The position numbers were made by a program, and so were the translations under genes. From an uncultured Dehalococcoidia bacterium (GTDB lineage: Bacteria > Chloroflexota > Dehalococcoidia > Lucifugimonadales > JADFKI01), in NCBI GenBank assembly GCA_958295865.1, contig CATQHF010000005.1:1-64000 (forward strand): a DNA stretch of 64,000 nucleotides, given 5' to 3'. The notes below the pieces were generated by a model. That model was given only the letters and a program-made list of their open reading frames with translations. It ran no database searches and was not told the origin of the DNA. Positions 41,533-50,442 of the stretch are shown one piece after another. Within the stretch, counting starts at the first letter, position 1, and each line of letters opens with the position of its first letter.

Positions 41533-42524
41533 AGCAGAATACACATCATGCAGGGAATTCTAAAGTCACGATTGACCAGATCGGACGGCTGGAGCATGGA
41601 TTATTAACCATGCGCGAAACGGCCCTTGGATCTCCCGATGTACTTGATATGATAGCGCTCATTCAGTATCAGGAGATTCTCAGACTCAGGTCCGAACTAG
41701 ACGCGAACCTTGGCTTTGACACCGAAGAAACCTGCGACTTGGTGATGGCGCTGCAAGGCCCGGAAGTTGGCCTCGGTACAGTGCCGTCCAACGTAATAGC
41801 GTCGATACTCACTAACATACGCACTGCGCTGCAATCGGTTTCGTGGTATCTGGCTACAAACCAGCCTGCGCCGCCTGGACGCTTCGATAGCTGGGTGTAT
41901 CGCGCGACAGACTTTCAGCTTGGAGGCGTATCTAGTGGGAGTGTGCAAATCAGATTGAATCTGCCCGGCACGGAGTCAGTGTCCGATAAATATGAGCGTG
42001 AATCTGTTGAGCGCGGTCTGAGACTGATACTAGATACAGTCAGATGGGTATCTTCCGATGCTCAAGTTAACGCCTTTCAGCATCTCATTGAAGATGAGTA
42101 TCTTGCACAGCTTTTGCTGCTTCAAGTTGAGCGTATGACTCCCACTCGCTACGGAGTTGTTCAGCGCGTCTCATTCTCGGGAAATCTAGTAGATGCTGAA
42201 CATGAATACACTTTGTCGTATTCATCTGCTGATAAAATAAAGCACGCCCTTCGGGAAGTCTCAAATATAAAAGTAATCGAAGAAGGAAAGTTCAGGTCTG
42301 TCGACATTGATAAAGGCACTTTCATTTTAAGGCAAAGACCTAACGGCAAACCTGACCTGTTTTGCGTCATTCCTTCCGTCAGACGCGACATGATCCTGCG
42401 TCAAGTCGTCAATTACTTAGCGGGAGAAACGCCTGTACATGTCGAAGGGGTTCAGAATTTTGACAAACGGGGGAGGCCGTCTCGCCTAATTGTAGAAAGC
42501 ATACATGAACTTCCTCTGATCTAA
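41526..42524 (+). CDS. unknown partner of the nucleotidyltransferase-like gene
   Basis: A 332-residue protein that I do not recognise. The N-terminal 130 residues are largely helical, the middle is mixed (GVSSGSVQIRLNLPGTESVS) and residues 210-330 look beta-rich with RYGVVQRVSFSGNLVDAEHE, TFILRQRPNGKPDLFCVIPS and LIVESIHELPLI at the end. The ATG overlaps the end of the upstream gene (ATGCTGA), so the two are translationally coupled and probably act together. Base composition is lower in G/C than the chromosome. No catalytic motif, membrane segment or signal peptide is visible. Confidence 0.75.
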   Translation: MLKQNTHHAGNSKVTIDQIGRLEHGLLTMRETALGSPDVLDMIALIQYQEILRLRSELDANLGFDTEETCDLVMALQGPEVGLGTVPSNVIASILTNIRTALQSVSWYLATNQPAPPGRFDSWVYRATDFQLGGVSSGSVQIRLNLPGTESVSDKYERESVERGLRLILDTVRWVSSDAQVNAFQHLIEDEYLAQLLLLQVERMTPTRYGVVQRVSFSGNLVDAEHEYTLSYSSADKIKHALREVSNIKVIEEGKFRSVDIDKGTFILRQRPNGKPDLFCVIPSVRRDMILRQVVNYLAGETPVHVEGVQNFDKRGRPSRLIVESIHELPLI

Positions 42525-42736
42525 TGCCTTTCGCGTGGCGGCATAATACTATGCCGTCGTTGATATGCGCTAAATAGGCTCATCTTCCATCTTAATACCT
42601 AATATCTCGACAATCGCATTCGGGTCACGCGGATTCCTCCTACTTCGACGAGTGTATTGGTGTGATATACCATCATCCTCTCTCCTTAGTCCGCCTTGTA
42701 GCTAAAACCTCCACCTAACATCAACAGATTACCCCC
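42525..42736. other. spacer before the IS element
   Basis: No gene. A reverse-strand AGGAGGAATCCGCGTGACC-like stretch at about 42630-42650 might be a decayed start region. It ends in the 9-bp sequence ATTACCCCC (42728-42736), the left target duplication of the IS element. Confidence 0.4.
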
Positions 42737-43924
42737 CTCACGCGTACCCACTTTTGAACAAGGTATAGAAAAAGGTCGGACACTCAGGTAAATATAAGGG
42801 TTGAACAAGACCCACCTGAGGAGTCCGACCAATGAGATGGTACACCATCGTCAACCTGTTTCTCTACCACGCCGTCCCGGAACTCAGAGCCACCAGAAGA
42901 GTCAACCTAGCGCTGCTGACCAGCGCCATACTCAGCCGCAGAGGACTCTCACTCGCCATACTCGCAAGAGCCGTAGCATGCTCTGCGCTCCCGGTCAGCC
43001 ACTCGCATCGCCACAGCAAGAAGCGTCTGTTCCGCTTCCTGTCTAACGACAAGTTCGATCCTCTGTCCACACAGGCTAAGATGATGCCGCACATCATCCG
43101 CGCGGCGCGCATCAAGGGACTGACGCCCATAATGATAGACTGGTCTGACCTTGGCAGAGGCTTCAACGGTCTGTTCGCGGCAGTGTGCTTCAGAAGGCGC
43201 GGGCTTCCTCTGCTGAACTGGGTAGCGCGCCCGGAGGAACTGAACCCCTCACAGAACAGACTTGAAGAGATGTTCATCCGCAGGCTGGTAACGCACTTGC
43301 CCGTTACAGTTCGCCCGCTGATAGTCGCGGACAGGGGCTTTGGCAGGGCGAGCCTGCTGCTGTTTCTGCAAAGGCTGCCCGCGCTAAGCGGCTATCCGGT
43401 GGAGTACATCGTTCGCCTCAAAGGGGATGCCATAGTACAGAGCGGTGAGTTCAGGGGCAAGCTGCGCGACTATCGCTTGCGACGGCAGCGCTATGTGCTG
43501 CTTCGGCGGGTGAAGTATCGCAGGGATGGCGCGGTTACAACCAACCTCGTGCTGTTCTGGGGAAGGGGACACCGGAGCGCGTGGTATCTGGCGACATCGC
43601 TGTCCGATGCGAAGATGGCGGTGAAGATGTATCGCAAGCGTATGCAGCCGGAGCAGTATTTCAAGGATGGGAAGCAGCGCTTCGATATGGACTCTACCAC
43701 CGTTACCACATCGGGGCGTCTTGGGCGTCTGCTGCTAGGAGTTGCGATAGCCTGCGTTGCGCTCATACTTGTGGGAATGCGAGCGAGCGCGTCGTTCAGG
43801 CGAAAGGTCTGTTCTTGGGGACGACTTGGCGTGCTGCATCTGGGGCTGGAATACTATCTTGCTATGCTTGACCCTCCGCTCAAATACTTTGGCATTCCTC
43901 ACCCTCAAAGTGGGTACGCGTGAG
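42737..43924 (+). mobile_element. IS4-family insertion sequence, 1188 bp, intact
   Basis: Terminal inverted repeats begin with 18 identical bases CTCACGCGTACCCACTTT at 42737 and, reversed, end at 43924. The element is flanked by perfect 9-bp direct repeats ATTACCCCC (42728-42736 and 43925-43933). One intact transposase gene fills it. Both the undamaged duplication and the full reading frame indicate a recent insertion; it landed in the mosaic repeat segment of the island. Confidence 0.93.
42832..43923 (+). CDS. IS4-family DDE transposase
   Basis: A 363-residue transposase. The DDE residues are D103 in PIMIDWSDLGRGF, D167 in IVADRGFGRASLL and E274 in MYRKRMQPEQYFKDGKQRFD. The last block fits the IS4 signature Y-(2)-R-(3)-E-(6)-K exactly. 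The N-terminus HSHRHSKKRLFRFLSNDKF is a DNA-binding region common in this group. GAGGAG lies upstream of the ATG. The stop codon TGA falls inside the right inverted repeat. Confidence 0.93.
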   Translation: MRWYTIVNLFLYHAVPELRATRRVNLALLTSAILSRRGLSLAILARAVACSALPVSHSHRHSKKRLFRFLSNDKFDPLSTQAKMMPHIIRAARIKGLTPIMIDWSDLGRGFNGLFAAVCFRRRGLPLLNWVARPEELNPSQNRLEEMFIRRLVTHLPVTVRPLIVADRGFGRASLLLFLQRLPALSGYPVEYIVRLKGDAIVQSGEFRGKLRDYRLRRQRYVLLRRVKYRRDGAVTTNLVLFWGRGHRSAWYLATSLSDAKMAVKMYRKRMQPEQYFKDGKQRFDMDSTTVTTSGRLGRLLLGVAIACVALILVGMRASASFRRKVCSWGRLGVLHLGLEYYLAMLDPPLKYFGIPHPQSGYA

Positions 43925-44043
43925 ATTACCCCCGCCTTGCCTCGCGCCGATGCGCGGGGTACACTTGGGGCGTTGGAATAAGCCTCAGTCAGGTCCCGCT
44001 TGCTGGCAGAACGGCGGATGCCGCGTTGCATCGGGGCCGTGCG
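43925..44043. repeat. right flank of IS: shared palindromic segment
   Basis: After the target duplication comes CTCGCGCCGATGCGCGGGG with the following GTACACTTGGGGCGTTGGAA, repeated at 44485-44525 and 40620-40650, and then the GCTTGCTGGCAGAACGGCGG segment also found at 38792. Non-coding; part of the island's duplication mosaic. Confidence 0.6.
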
Positions 44044-44322
44044 CTAAGCCTGAACGCTATGGTAGCGTCTTGGCTGAAGGGGTGTCAGTGGTATGGAGAC
44101 CAGTTGATTGCCAACGGGCGCTTCTATGGACTGTGACGAGCTGGGCAACGCAAGTTCATCGCCATCTCGCTCCATCTCGATAGCATAGTCTCGAAGCGCG
44201 TCTTCGGCATTCATAAGCGCCTCGTCCACAGTATGCCCCATCGCGCTAACGCCGGGGATGTCCGGGAATACCACGCCATAAGCGCCTTCTTCGCCGTCTA
44301 TCAGCGCGGGATATAGAATCAT
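44044..44322 (-). CDS. hicB: HicB-type antitoxin, second copy without toxin
   Basis: A 92-residue HicB nearly identical to the copy at 40016 for its first 80 residues (MILYPALIDGEEGAYGVVFP; GVSAMGHTVDEALMNAEDAL) with a different tail (LTPLQPRRYHSVQA). The upstream ribosome site AGGAGG is kept. Its hicA partner is reduced to 13 codons, so if expressed it would be a free antitoxin able to neutralise the intact HicA at 40292. Substitutions between the copies are mostly conservative (GVG to GVS, MNE to VDE, NAK to NAE). Confidence 0.85.
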   Translation of the reverse strand: MILYPALIDGEEGAYGVVFPDIPGVSAMGHTVDEALMNAEDALRDYAIEMERDGDELALPSSSQSIEAPVGNQLVSIPLTPLQPRRYHSVQA

Positions 44323-44331
44323 GCTATCCTC

Positions 44332-44373
44332 CTAGTCGGTCCAGCCCGCCTTGTTTGCAATGGTGCGCGCCAC
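44332..44373 (-). pseudogene. hicA: hicA remnant (3' end only)
   Basis: Encodes just VARTIANKAGWTD and the stop, identical to the end of the HicA at 40292. Compared with the intact copy, about 180 bp covering the rest of the gene and its upstream region are missing; the break joins GCGCGCCACT to TCTTCTACCCTAGCATA, sequence that lies beyond the start of hicA in the intact copy. Confidence 0.85.
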
Positions 44374-44548
44374 TTCTTCTACCCTAGCATATTCGCCAGT
44401 ATCACCATCGCGTCAACCCGCCCTTTGACGCTTCTTGTTGCCGCTCCCCAATTGAAACACTGACATATTCATCATCCCGCCTTGCCTCGCGCCGATGCGC
44501 GGGGTACACTTGGGGCATTGGAATAAGCATTAGTCGGGAGTCTGTGAT

Positions 44549-45931
44549 ATGACCACCATCTCTGACAATGAAACGCTGCGTAGAGCCTCGCTCCGATACC
44601 TGTGGATGCACAACCGCGATTGGACGCAGATGGCGGAGGAGGGCGAGCCACAGATTATCGAGAGCGGGCAGGGCGTGCGCGTTACGGATGCGGAGGGCAG
44701 GTCATGGATTGATGTCAATGGCGGCTACAATTCCGTGAATGTGGGCTATGGACGCGCCGAGATTGGCGAAGCGGCGTATGAGCAGATGGCAAGTCTGCAC
44801 TACTTCCCGCAAGGCACGACGACTGTTCCGATGGCAAATCTCGCCGCCAAGCTCGCTGAAATCACGCCCGGCAGCCTCTCGCGCGTGTTCCCGGTCAGCG
44901 GCGGCTCTGAGGCGAATGAGACTGCCCTGAAAATCGCCCGCGCCTATCACAAGCGGTTGGGCGAGCCGGGACGCTATAAGGTCATTAGCCGCATCGGTTC
45001 GTATCACGGCATGACCGCCGGCGTGCTCTGGCTCGGCGGCAGCCCCTACCAGCCGCGCCACGACTATGAGCCGATATACCCGGGCATGGTGCATGCGCCA
45101 CAGCCGAATCCGTACAGGTGCGCGCAAGGCGGCGAGACGCCGTCCGAATGCGCCGTGCGCTGCGCCGAAGCCGTGGAGCGTCTGATCGAGTTTCACGGGC
45201 CGCAGACGGTCGCAGCCGTCATCGCCGAGCCGGTCGCAATACCGCAGGGCGCGGTCGTGCCGGGCGACGAGTACCTGCCCATGCTGCGGCAGATTTGCGA
45301 CAAGTACGGCGTACTGCTCATCGCCGACGAGGTGATATGCGGCTTTGGGCGCACGGGCAAGATGTTCGCGTCCGAACATTGGGATGTCGTCCCAGACATC
45401 ATGACCGTCGCTAAGGGCATCGTCAGCAGCTACCTGCCCATGGCGGCTGCGATAGTGAGGGAGGAGATCGCCGACGCTTTCGCCGGCGAGCATAATCTCC
45501 TGCGCCATGTGTTCACCGCCGCCGGACATCCCGTTTCCGCCGCCGCGTCGCTGAAGAACATAGAGATAATCGAGAATGAAGACCTAGTGGAGAACTCCGC
45601 TCAGGTGGGCGCTTATTTCAAGGAGCAGCTCGAAGGCTTGGCGATAGACCACCCGCTCGTCGGCGATGTGCGCGGCTTGGGGCTGCTGCTCGCGGTCGAG
45701 CTTGTGAGCGACCGCGATACGAAGGCAGGCTTCCCTGCCGACGCCAAAGTGCCTGAGCGTCTGAACGAGAAGTTCAGGCGGCATGGCCTGATTTTCCGCA
45801 TCAACAGCAATATCCTGAACATAGGCCCGCCTCTGTGCATAACGCGCGAGGAAGTGGACGAAATCGTTCACGCCATAGACCTGTCGCTCTGGGAACTCGA
45901 AGGCGAAATGGGCATCTCCCGAATGACATAA
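44549..45931 (+). CDS. class III (PLP-dependent) aminotransferase, copy 1
   Basis: A 460-residue omega/acetylornithine-type aminotransferase. Visible are VTDAEGRSWIDVNGGYNSVN, SRVFPVSGGSEANETALKIA (PLP phosphate site), SRIGSYHGMTAGVLWLGGSP, ADEVICGFGRTGKMFASEHW with the PLP-ring Asp, and MTVAKGIVSSYLPMAAAIV with the Schiff-base Lys. The substrate is an amine or omega-amino acid, not determinable. It shares closely similar length and motifs with the next gene, a tandem duplicate. First chromosomal gene to the right of the island. Confidence 0.88.
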   Translation: MTTISDNETLRRASLRYLWMHNRDWTQMAEEGEPQIIESGQGVRVTDAEGRSWIDVNGGYNSVNVGYGRAEIGEAAYEQMASLHYFPQGTTTVPMANLAAKLAEITPGSLSRVFPVSGGSEANETALKIARAYHKRLGEPGRYKVISRIGSYHGMTAGVLWLGGSPYQPRHDYEPIYPGMVHAPQPNPYRCAQGGETPSECAVRCAEAVERLIEFHGPQTVAAVIAEPVAIPQGAVVPGDEYLPMLRQICDKYGVLLIADEVICGFGRTGKMFASEHWDVVPDIMTVAKGIVSSYLPMAAAIVREEIADAFAGEHNLLRHVFTAAGHPVSAAASLKNIEIIENEDLVENSAQVGAYFKEQLEGLAIDHPLVGDVRGLGLLLAVELVSDRDTKAGFPADAKVPERLNEKFRRHGLIFRINSNILNIGPPLCITREEVDEIVHAIDLSLWELEGEMGISRMT

Positions 45932-46000
45932 CGGGATAAGGCACGCTATATCCAATCTGTCCTGTCCATCCTGTTGGATTGCAAGATAATGGAGAACGAC

Positions 46001-47362
46001 ATGGTAACGACCACCGACGCCAACGCAATCAGACAAGCCGCTCTCGATCATCTGTGGATGCACAACGCCGACTGGGTAACTATGGCAGAAGAGGGCGGGC
46101 CTGCCATCATGCTCAAGGGTGATGGCGTGCGCGTTACCGATGCGGAGGGCGATACCTGGATTGACGCGCACGGCGGCTACGCATCGGTCAACGCGGGCTA
46201 CGGGCATACCGAGATTGCCGACGCCATGCTGGAGCAGATGCGGAAGCTGACCTACTTCCCGCAAGGCACGACCACCGTGCCCCTGATTCGGCTTGTGGAG
46301 AAGCTGGGCGAGCTTGCGCCCGCCAACTTGGAGCGCGTTTGGCCCGTGAGCGGCGGCTCAGAGGCGAACGAAACGGCGGTCAAGATTGCCAGGGCGTATC
46401 ACAAGCGGCGCGGCGATAACGGGCGCTACAAGATAATCAGCAGGCGCGGCTCGTATCACGGCGCGACCGCCGGTGTCATGTGGATGGGCGCGAGTTCCGG
46501 CATGAGCGACTACGAACCCGCGATGCCCGGCATGCTCTATGCGCCGCAGCCCAACTTCTACCGCTGCGAGTTCGACAGTCGCACACCGGAAGAGTGCGCC
46601 GAGCGCTCCGCTAGGGCAGTCGAAGACCTGATTCTGCTGCACAGTCCCGACACCGTGGCGGCGTTCATCGGGGAGCCGATTGCGTCGGGCTTGGCTGCGC
46701 CCGCCGATGAATACTGGCAGATGGCGCACGAGATCTGCGACCGTTACGGCGTACTGCTCATTGCCGACGAGGTGGTTACGGGCTTCGGACGCACGGGCAA
46801 GATGTTCGCTATGGAGCATTACGGCGTCGTTCCCGACATTATGAGCGTCGCCAAGGGCATAACCAGCAGCTACCTGCCGCTCGCCGCCACGATTGTCGCC
46901 ACTGATGTCGCCGACGCTTTCGCCGGCGAGGATAACGTCTTCCGTCAGGCACTTACCTTTGGCGGGCATCCGGTAACCGCCGCGACCGCCCTCAAGAACA
47001 TCGAGATTATCGAGCGCGACGAGCTGGTGGACAACTCGGCGCGCATGGGCGCGTACTTCTTGGAGCGGCTGGAAGATCTGAAGGCGCGGCATCCATCGAT
47101 TGGCGATGTGCGCGGTATTGGCTTGCTGCTCGGCATGGAGTTGGTCAGCGATCGCAAGACGAAAGCGCCCTTCGATGACAATCTCCAAGTCAGCAAGCGA
47201 ATGACCGGCAAGATGCATGAGCGCGGCATCATCATGCGCTTCAGCGCCAACAAGGTTACGCTTGGCCCTCCGCTCTGCATAACGGCGGATGACATAGATG
47301 AAATCGTGGGCGCAATGGACGGCGCCATCGGCGAGTTGGAAGCCGAACTTTCACTCGTCTGA
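46001..47362 (+). CDS. class III (PLP-dependent) aminotransferase, copy 2
   Basis: A 453-residue paralogue of the gene before it: both begin LWMHN-x-DW-x-x-MAEEG and share VTDAEG-x-x-WID, VSGGSEANET-x-KIARAYHK and SYLP. The PLP Lys is in MSVAKGITSSYLPLAATIV and the Asp in ADEVVTGFGRTGKMFAMEHY. Differences concentrate near the putative substrate loops (for example GASSGMSDYEPAMPGM against LGGSPYQPRHDYEPIY), suggesting different amine substrates. The ATG at 46001 is taken as start (GGAG 6 bp upstream); the ATGs at 45974 and 45989 are alternatives. It is convergent with the ABC transporter operon. Confidence 0.88.
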   Translation: MVTTTDANAIRQAALDHLWMHNADWVTMAEEGGPAIMLKGDGVRVTDAEGDTWIDAHGGYASVNAGYGHTEIADAMLEQMRKLTYFPQGTTTVPLIRLVEKLGELAPANLERVWPVSGGSEANETAVKIARAYHKRRGDNGRYKIISRRGSYHGATAGVMWMGASSGMSDYEPAMPGMLYAPQPNFYRCEFDSRTPEECAERSARAVEDLILLHSPDTVAAFIGEPIASGLAAPADEYWQMAHEICDRYGVLLIADEVVTGFGRTGKMFAMEHYGVVPDIMSVAKGITSSYLPLAATIVATDVADAFAGEDNVFRQALTFGGHPVTAATALKNIEIIERDELVDNSARMGAYFLERLEDLKARHPSIGDVRGIGLLLGMELVSDRKTKAPFDDNLQVSKRMTGKMHERGIIMRFSANKVTLGPPLCITADDIDEIVGAMDGAIGELEAELSLV

Positions 47363-47407
47363 ACCGCTTATGAAAATGTCCTCGCCTGTACAGGATAGGG
47401 TACAAGC

Positions 47408-49513
47408 TCAGGCGGTTGCAACCGGACGGTGACCGTTGCTCGCGCGCTGGAGTCGCTCCAGCTCGTCAGACGGGATGTGGCAGTTAATCAGGTGGCCGTT
47501 GCCATCCGCGCCGCGCTGTTCCGGGGGCGGGTCGGTGTCGCAGATGTCGCCTATCTTCCTGGGACATCTGCCGGCGAAGAAGCATCCTTTGAACGCGGAG
47601 CGCAGCGTTGGCACCGAGCCTTCCAGGCGTATGTGAGTGGGTTCGGCGTCGGGGTCGGGCACGGGCGCAGCGGAGAGCAGCGCTTCGGTGTACGGGTGGG
47701 ATGGCGAGGACAGCACCGCTTTGGATGGGCCGTACTCCGCGACATGCCCCGCATACAGCACCAGAATATCGTCGGAGACATAGCGCACGACGCCTAGGTC
47801 GTGGGTTATGAAGACATAAGAGTTTCCGGTGTCGCGCTGGTGCTGATCGAGAAGGTTGAGCACCTGCGCCTGCACGGACACATCGAGCGCGGATACCGCT
47901 TCGTCCGCGACCACGAGGTCGGGGTTGGCGGCAAATGCGCTGGCAAGCGCGACCCTCTGCTGCTGTCCGCCGCTCAGTTCGGATGGGCGTCTGTCAAGGT
48001 AGAGCGGATCTAGCCCCACAGCGTTCATAAGCTGCTCGGCGCGTTCTTGGCTCTCCGCGCGGCCCGCGCCCGCGAACTTTCTGAGCGCCCTGGTAATCGC
48101 GTGCTTTATGGGCAGCTTGGGGTTGAGCGACGCAGTCGGATTCTGGAAAACCATGCGCATGGAAGATCGCTGGTCTTCGGTGCGGTCTTCAACATCGCCT
48201 TCGAGGGCTTCACCGCGCAGTTGAAGTACGCCGCCATCCCGCGCCTCCAGTCCAACGATGGCGCGCGCCGCAGTGCTCTTCCCTGAGCCGCTCTCGCCGA
48301 CGATTCCGAGGGTGTGCCCGCCTTCGACGCGCATATCCACATCGACCAGCGCGCGCACCGGCTGGCGCACGGGAGGGCCGAACAAGATATATTTCTTGCG
48401 CCCGCCGCCGTAGAACTTGCGAAGGTCTTTCGCGTTGAGTACCGGCGCGGCGCTGTCCGCGTCGGGCTTCGCCAGCCTTTCACGCAACTCACCCCATAGG
48501 TCTTCATCGACATCCGCGTGATAGAAGCACCTAGCGAAATGGCCGTTGGATACTTGGGCCGGCGGCGGCGATGCCTGGACGCATGCGTCCTTCGCTAGGG
48601 GACAGCGTGAGGCGAATAGGCAGGAATCGGTCTGTGCGATCTGCGCGTCGAACACCGAGCCTGGTATGCTTCTGAGCTGAAGCTCTACGCCGTCGTCCCC
48701 CGGAGGTTGCGGCACGCAGGACAACAGCCCGGCAGTGTAGGGATGGCTGGGGCTGTTGAACAGTTCGCTGACCGTCGCTTCCTCCACTATCTCGCCCGCG
48801 TACATAACCGCCACTCTGTCCGCCACTCTTGCAATGACGCCTAGGTTGTGGCTCACATAGAGTATGCCGGCATTTACCCTGTCCTTGAGTTCGACTATCA
48901 GGTCGAGAATGGTCGCTTCCGTGGTGACATCCAAGCCGGTAGTCGGCTCGTCCATAATCAGCAGATGGGGATCGCAGGCGAGCGCCATCGCTATGACCAC
49001 GCGCTGCTGCATGCCGCCGCTCAACTGGTGCGGATAGCGTCTGCCTATGCGTCCGGGATCTGCGAGACCGACGCTCTCGAAAAGCTCGACTACGCGCCGT
49101 TGAGCGGTCTCGGAGTCCATGTCGAGATGCTGCTTGAGGACCTCTTCTATCTGCGGACCCACTCTCATGGAGGGGTTGAGTGAAGTGATTGGGTCCTGAT
49201 AGACCATCGCTATGCGGTTGCCCCTGAGTTCGCGCAGTTCCGCTTCGCTGAACTCGGATATGTCCATCCCCTCGAATCGCACTGCGCCCTCGACCTGCGC
49301 CGTGCCCGGAAGGTAGTTCATCATGGCGAACGCGACTGTGGACTTGCCGCAGCCTGACTCTCCGACCAGCCCGAGCACCTCCCCACGCGCGATTTCGAGC
49401 GATGCGCTGCGAACGGCGCGGAACGCGCCTCGGGGCGTAAGGAAAGTCACCCCCAGGTTTTCCAGCTGTATGAGTGGTGCGTTCGAGTTGTCGGCGTGGT
49501 TCAAAATTATCAC
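47408..49513 (-). CDS. peptide/opine ABC transporter, fused double ATPase (DppD-DppF type)
   Basis: A 701-residue protein with two complete ABC domains in one chain. First: Walker [21 protein letters not shown], signature [20 protein letters not shown], Walker [18 protein letters not shown], then the oligopeptide C-terminal motif with [14 protein letters not shown]. Second: [60 protein letters not shown] and a Cys-containing end ([20 protein letters not shown]). In most bacteria these are two proteins, though fusions are well known. GTG at 49513 overlaps the stop of the permease gene (GTGA), so coupling is likely. It energises import through the two permeases upstream. Confidence 0.9.
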   Translation of the reverse strand: MIILNHADNSNAPLIQLENLGVTFLTPRGAFRAVRSASLEIARGEVLGLVGESGCGKSTVAFAMMNYLPGTAQVEGAVRFEGMDISEFSEAELRELRGNRIAMVYQDPITSLNPSMRVGPQIEEVLKQHLDMDSETAQRRVVELFESVGLADPGRIGRRYPHQLSGGMQQRVVIAMALACDPHLLIMDEPTTGLDVTTEATILDLIVELKDRVNAGILYVSHNLGVIARVADRVAVMYAGEIVEEATVSELFNSPSHPYTAGLLSCVPQPPGDDGVELQLRSIPGSVFDAQIAQTDSCLFASRCPLAKDACVQASPPPAQVSNGHFARCFYHADVDEDLWGELRERLAKPDADSAAPVLNAKDLRKFYGGGRKKYILFGPPVRQPVRALVDVDMRVEGGHTLGIVGESGSGKSTAARAIVGLEARDGGVLQLRGEALEGDVEDRTEDQRSSMRMVFQNPTASLNPKLPIKHAITRALRKFAGAGRAESQERAEQLMNAVGLDPLYLDRRPSELSGGQQQRVALASAFAANPDLVVADEAVSALDVSVQAQVLNLLDQHQRDTGNSYVFITHDLGVVRYVSDDILVLYAGHVAEYGPSKAVLSSPSHPYTEALLSAAPVPDPDAEPTHIRLEGSVPTLRSAFKGCFFAGRCPRKIGDICDTDPPPEQRGADGNGHLINCHIPSDELERLQRASNGHRPVATA

Positions 49514-50442
49514 TCTCCGGTTTCGGGCAAGTTCTGAGCCTGTCGTATGCCATCCGCAAGCAGATTTATACCCACGACGAGGGACGCCATGGCGATGCCG
49601 GGCGCGAGCGCTGCCAGTGGCACGACTCCGATATGGGGGAAGTTCTCGCTGACCATTAGCCCCCAATCGGACGATGGCGGCTGCACCCCGAGGCCTAGGA
49701 AGCCTAGTCCGGCGGTGAGCAGCAGCGCAAAGCTCAGGCGTATCGTGGCTTCGACCGCGACGACGGGAAGGATATTCGGTAGTATCTCGCGGAACATGAT
49801 ATACAGCGTGGGTTCGCCTCTGAGCCTGGCGCTCTGCACGAATTCAAGCGGCTTGATTGTGAGCGCGGCGCTCCTTATGACTCGGCTGTTGTTGGGCATG
49901 AACGACACGCCGATGGTGAGGATGACTAGCCATGATTCGTCTATGCCACTGAACCATTGCCTGCTCATATTGATTATGAGAATGGCGAGCAGGAGAGAGG
50001 GGATGGCGAGGAACCAGTCCACGAATCGCATTATCGTCTGGTCAGTCCTGCCGCCGAAGTAGCCGCTGGTTAAGCCGACTATGGTGCCGAGCGTTACGCC
50101 GAGTACGGTGCCCAAGGTGGCTATCCAGACTATGGAGCGGGAGCCGGCAAGCACTCTGCTCAGTACATCGCGCCCCTTGTCGTCGGTGCCGAGCCAGTGT
50201 TCGGCGGTGGGGCCGCTGAAGCGGGCGGGCAGGTCGTACTCGGTGGGCGGGTAAGGCGTTATCCAGGGGCCTGTGAGCGCTACTATGAGGTGAACGAGAA
50301 TTATGACGAACGCAATGCGTCCGGTGTTGGTGCGGAGGATGAGCGCAAGTCCGCTTGCGACGGCGTTCTTGGCGCGGAGGAGGGCAGACGCCTGCCCGCT
50401 GCTGTCAATCTCTGATTGCAGTGTAGAATCTCGAACTGCCAT
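49510..50442 (-). CDS. ABC transporter permease, DppC type
   Basis: A 310-residue inner-membrane permease with about six membrane segments. After a hydrophilic N-terminus it has GRIAFVIILVHLIVALTGPW, the loop HWLGTDDKGRDVLSRVLAGS typical of DppC/OppC, and the EAA loop FVQSARLRGEPTLYIMFREI. The ATG at 50442 shares its A with the stop codon of dppB (TAATG), an arrangement for coupled translation; ten more upstream codons are open but would overlap dppB. Confidence 0.9.
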   Translation of the reverse strand: MAVRDSTLQSEIDSSGQASALLRAKNAVASGLALILRTNTGRIAFVIILVHLIVALTGPWITPYPPTEYDLPARFSGPTAEHWLGTDDKGRDVLSRVLAGSRSIVWIATLGTVLGVTLGTIVGLTSGYFGGRTDQTIMRFVDWFLAIPSLLLAILIINMSRQWFSGIDESWLVILTIGVSFMPNNSRVIRSAALTIKPLEFVQSARLRGEPTLYIMFREILPNILPVVAVEATIRLSFALLLTAGLGFLGLGVQPPSSDWGLMVSENFPHIGVVPLAALAPGIAMASLVVGINLLADGIRQAQNLPETGE

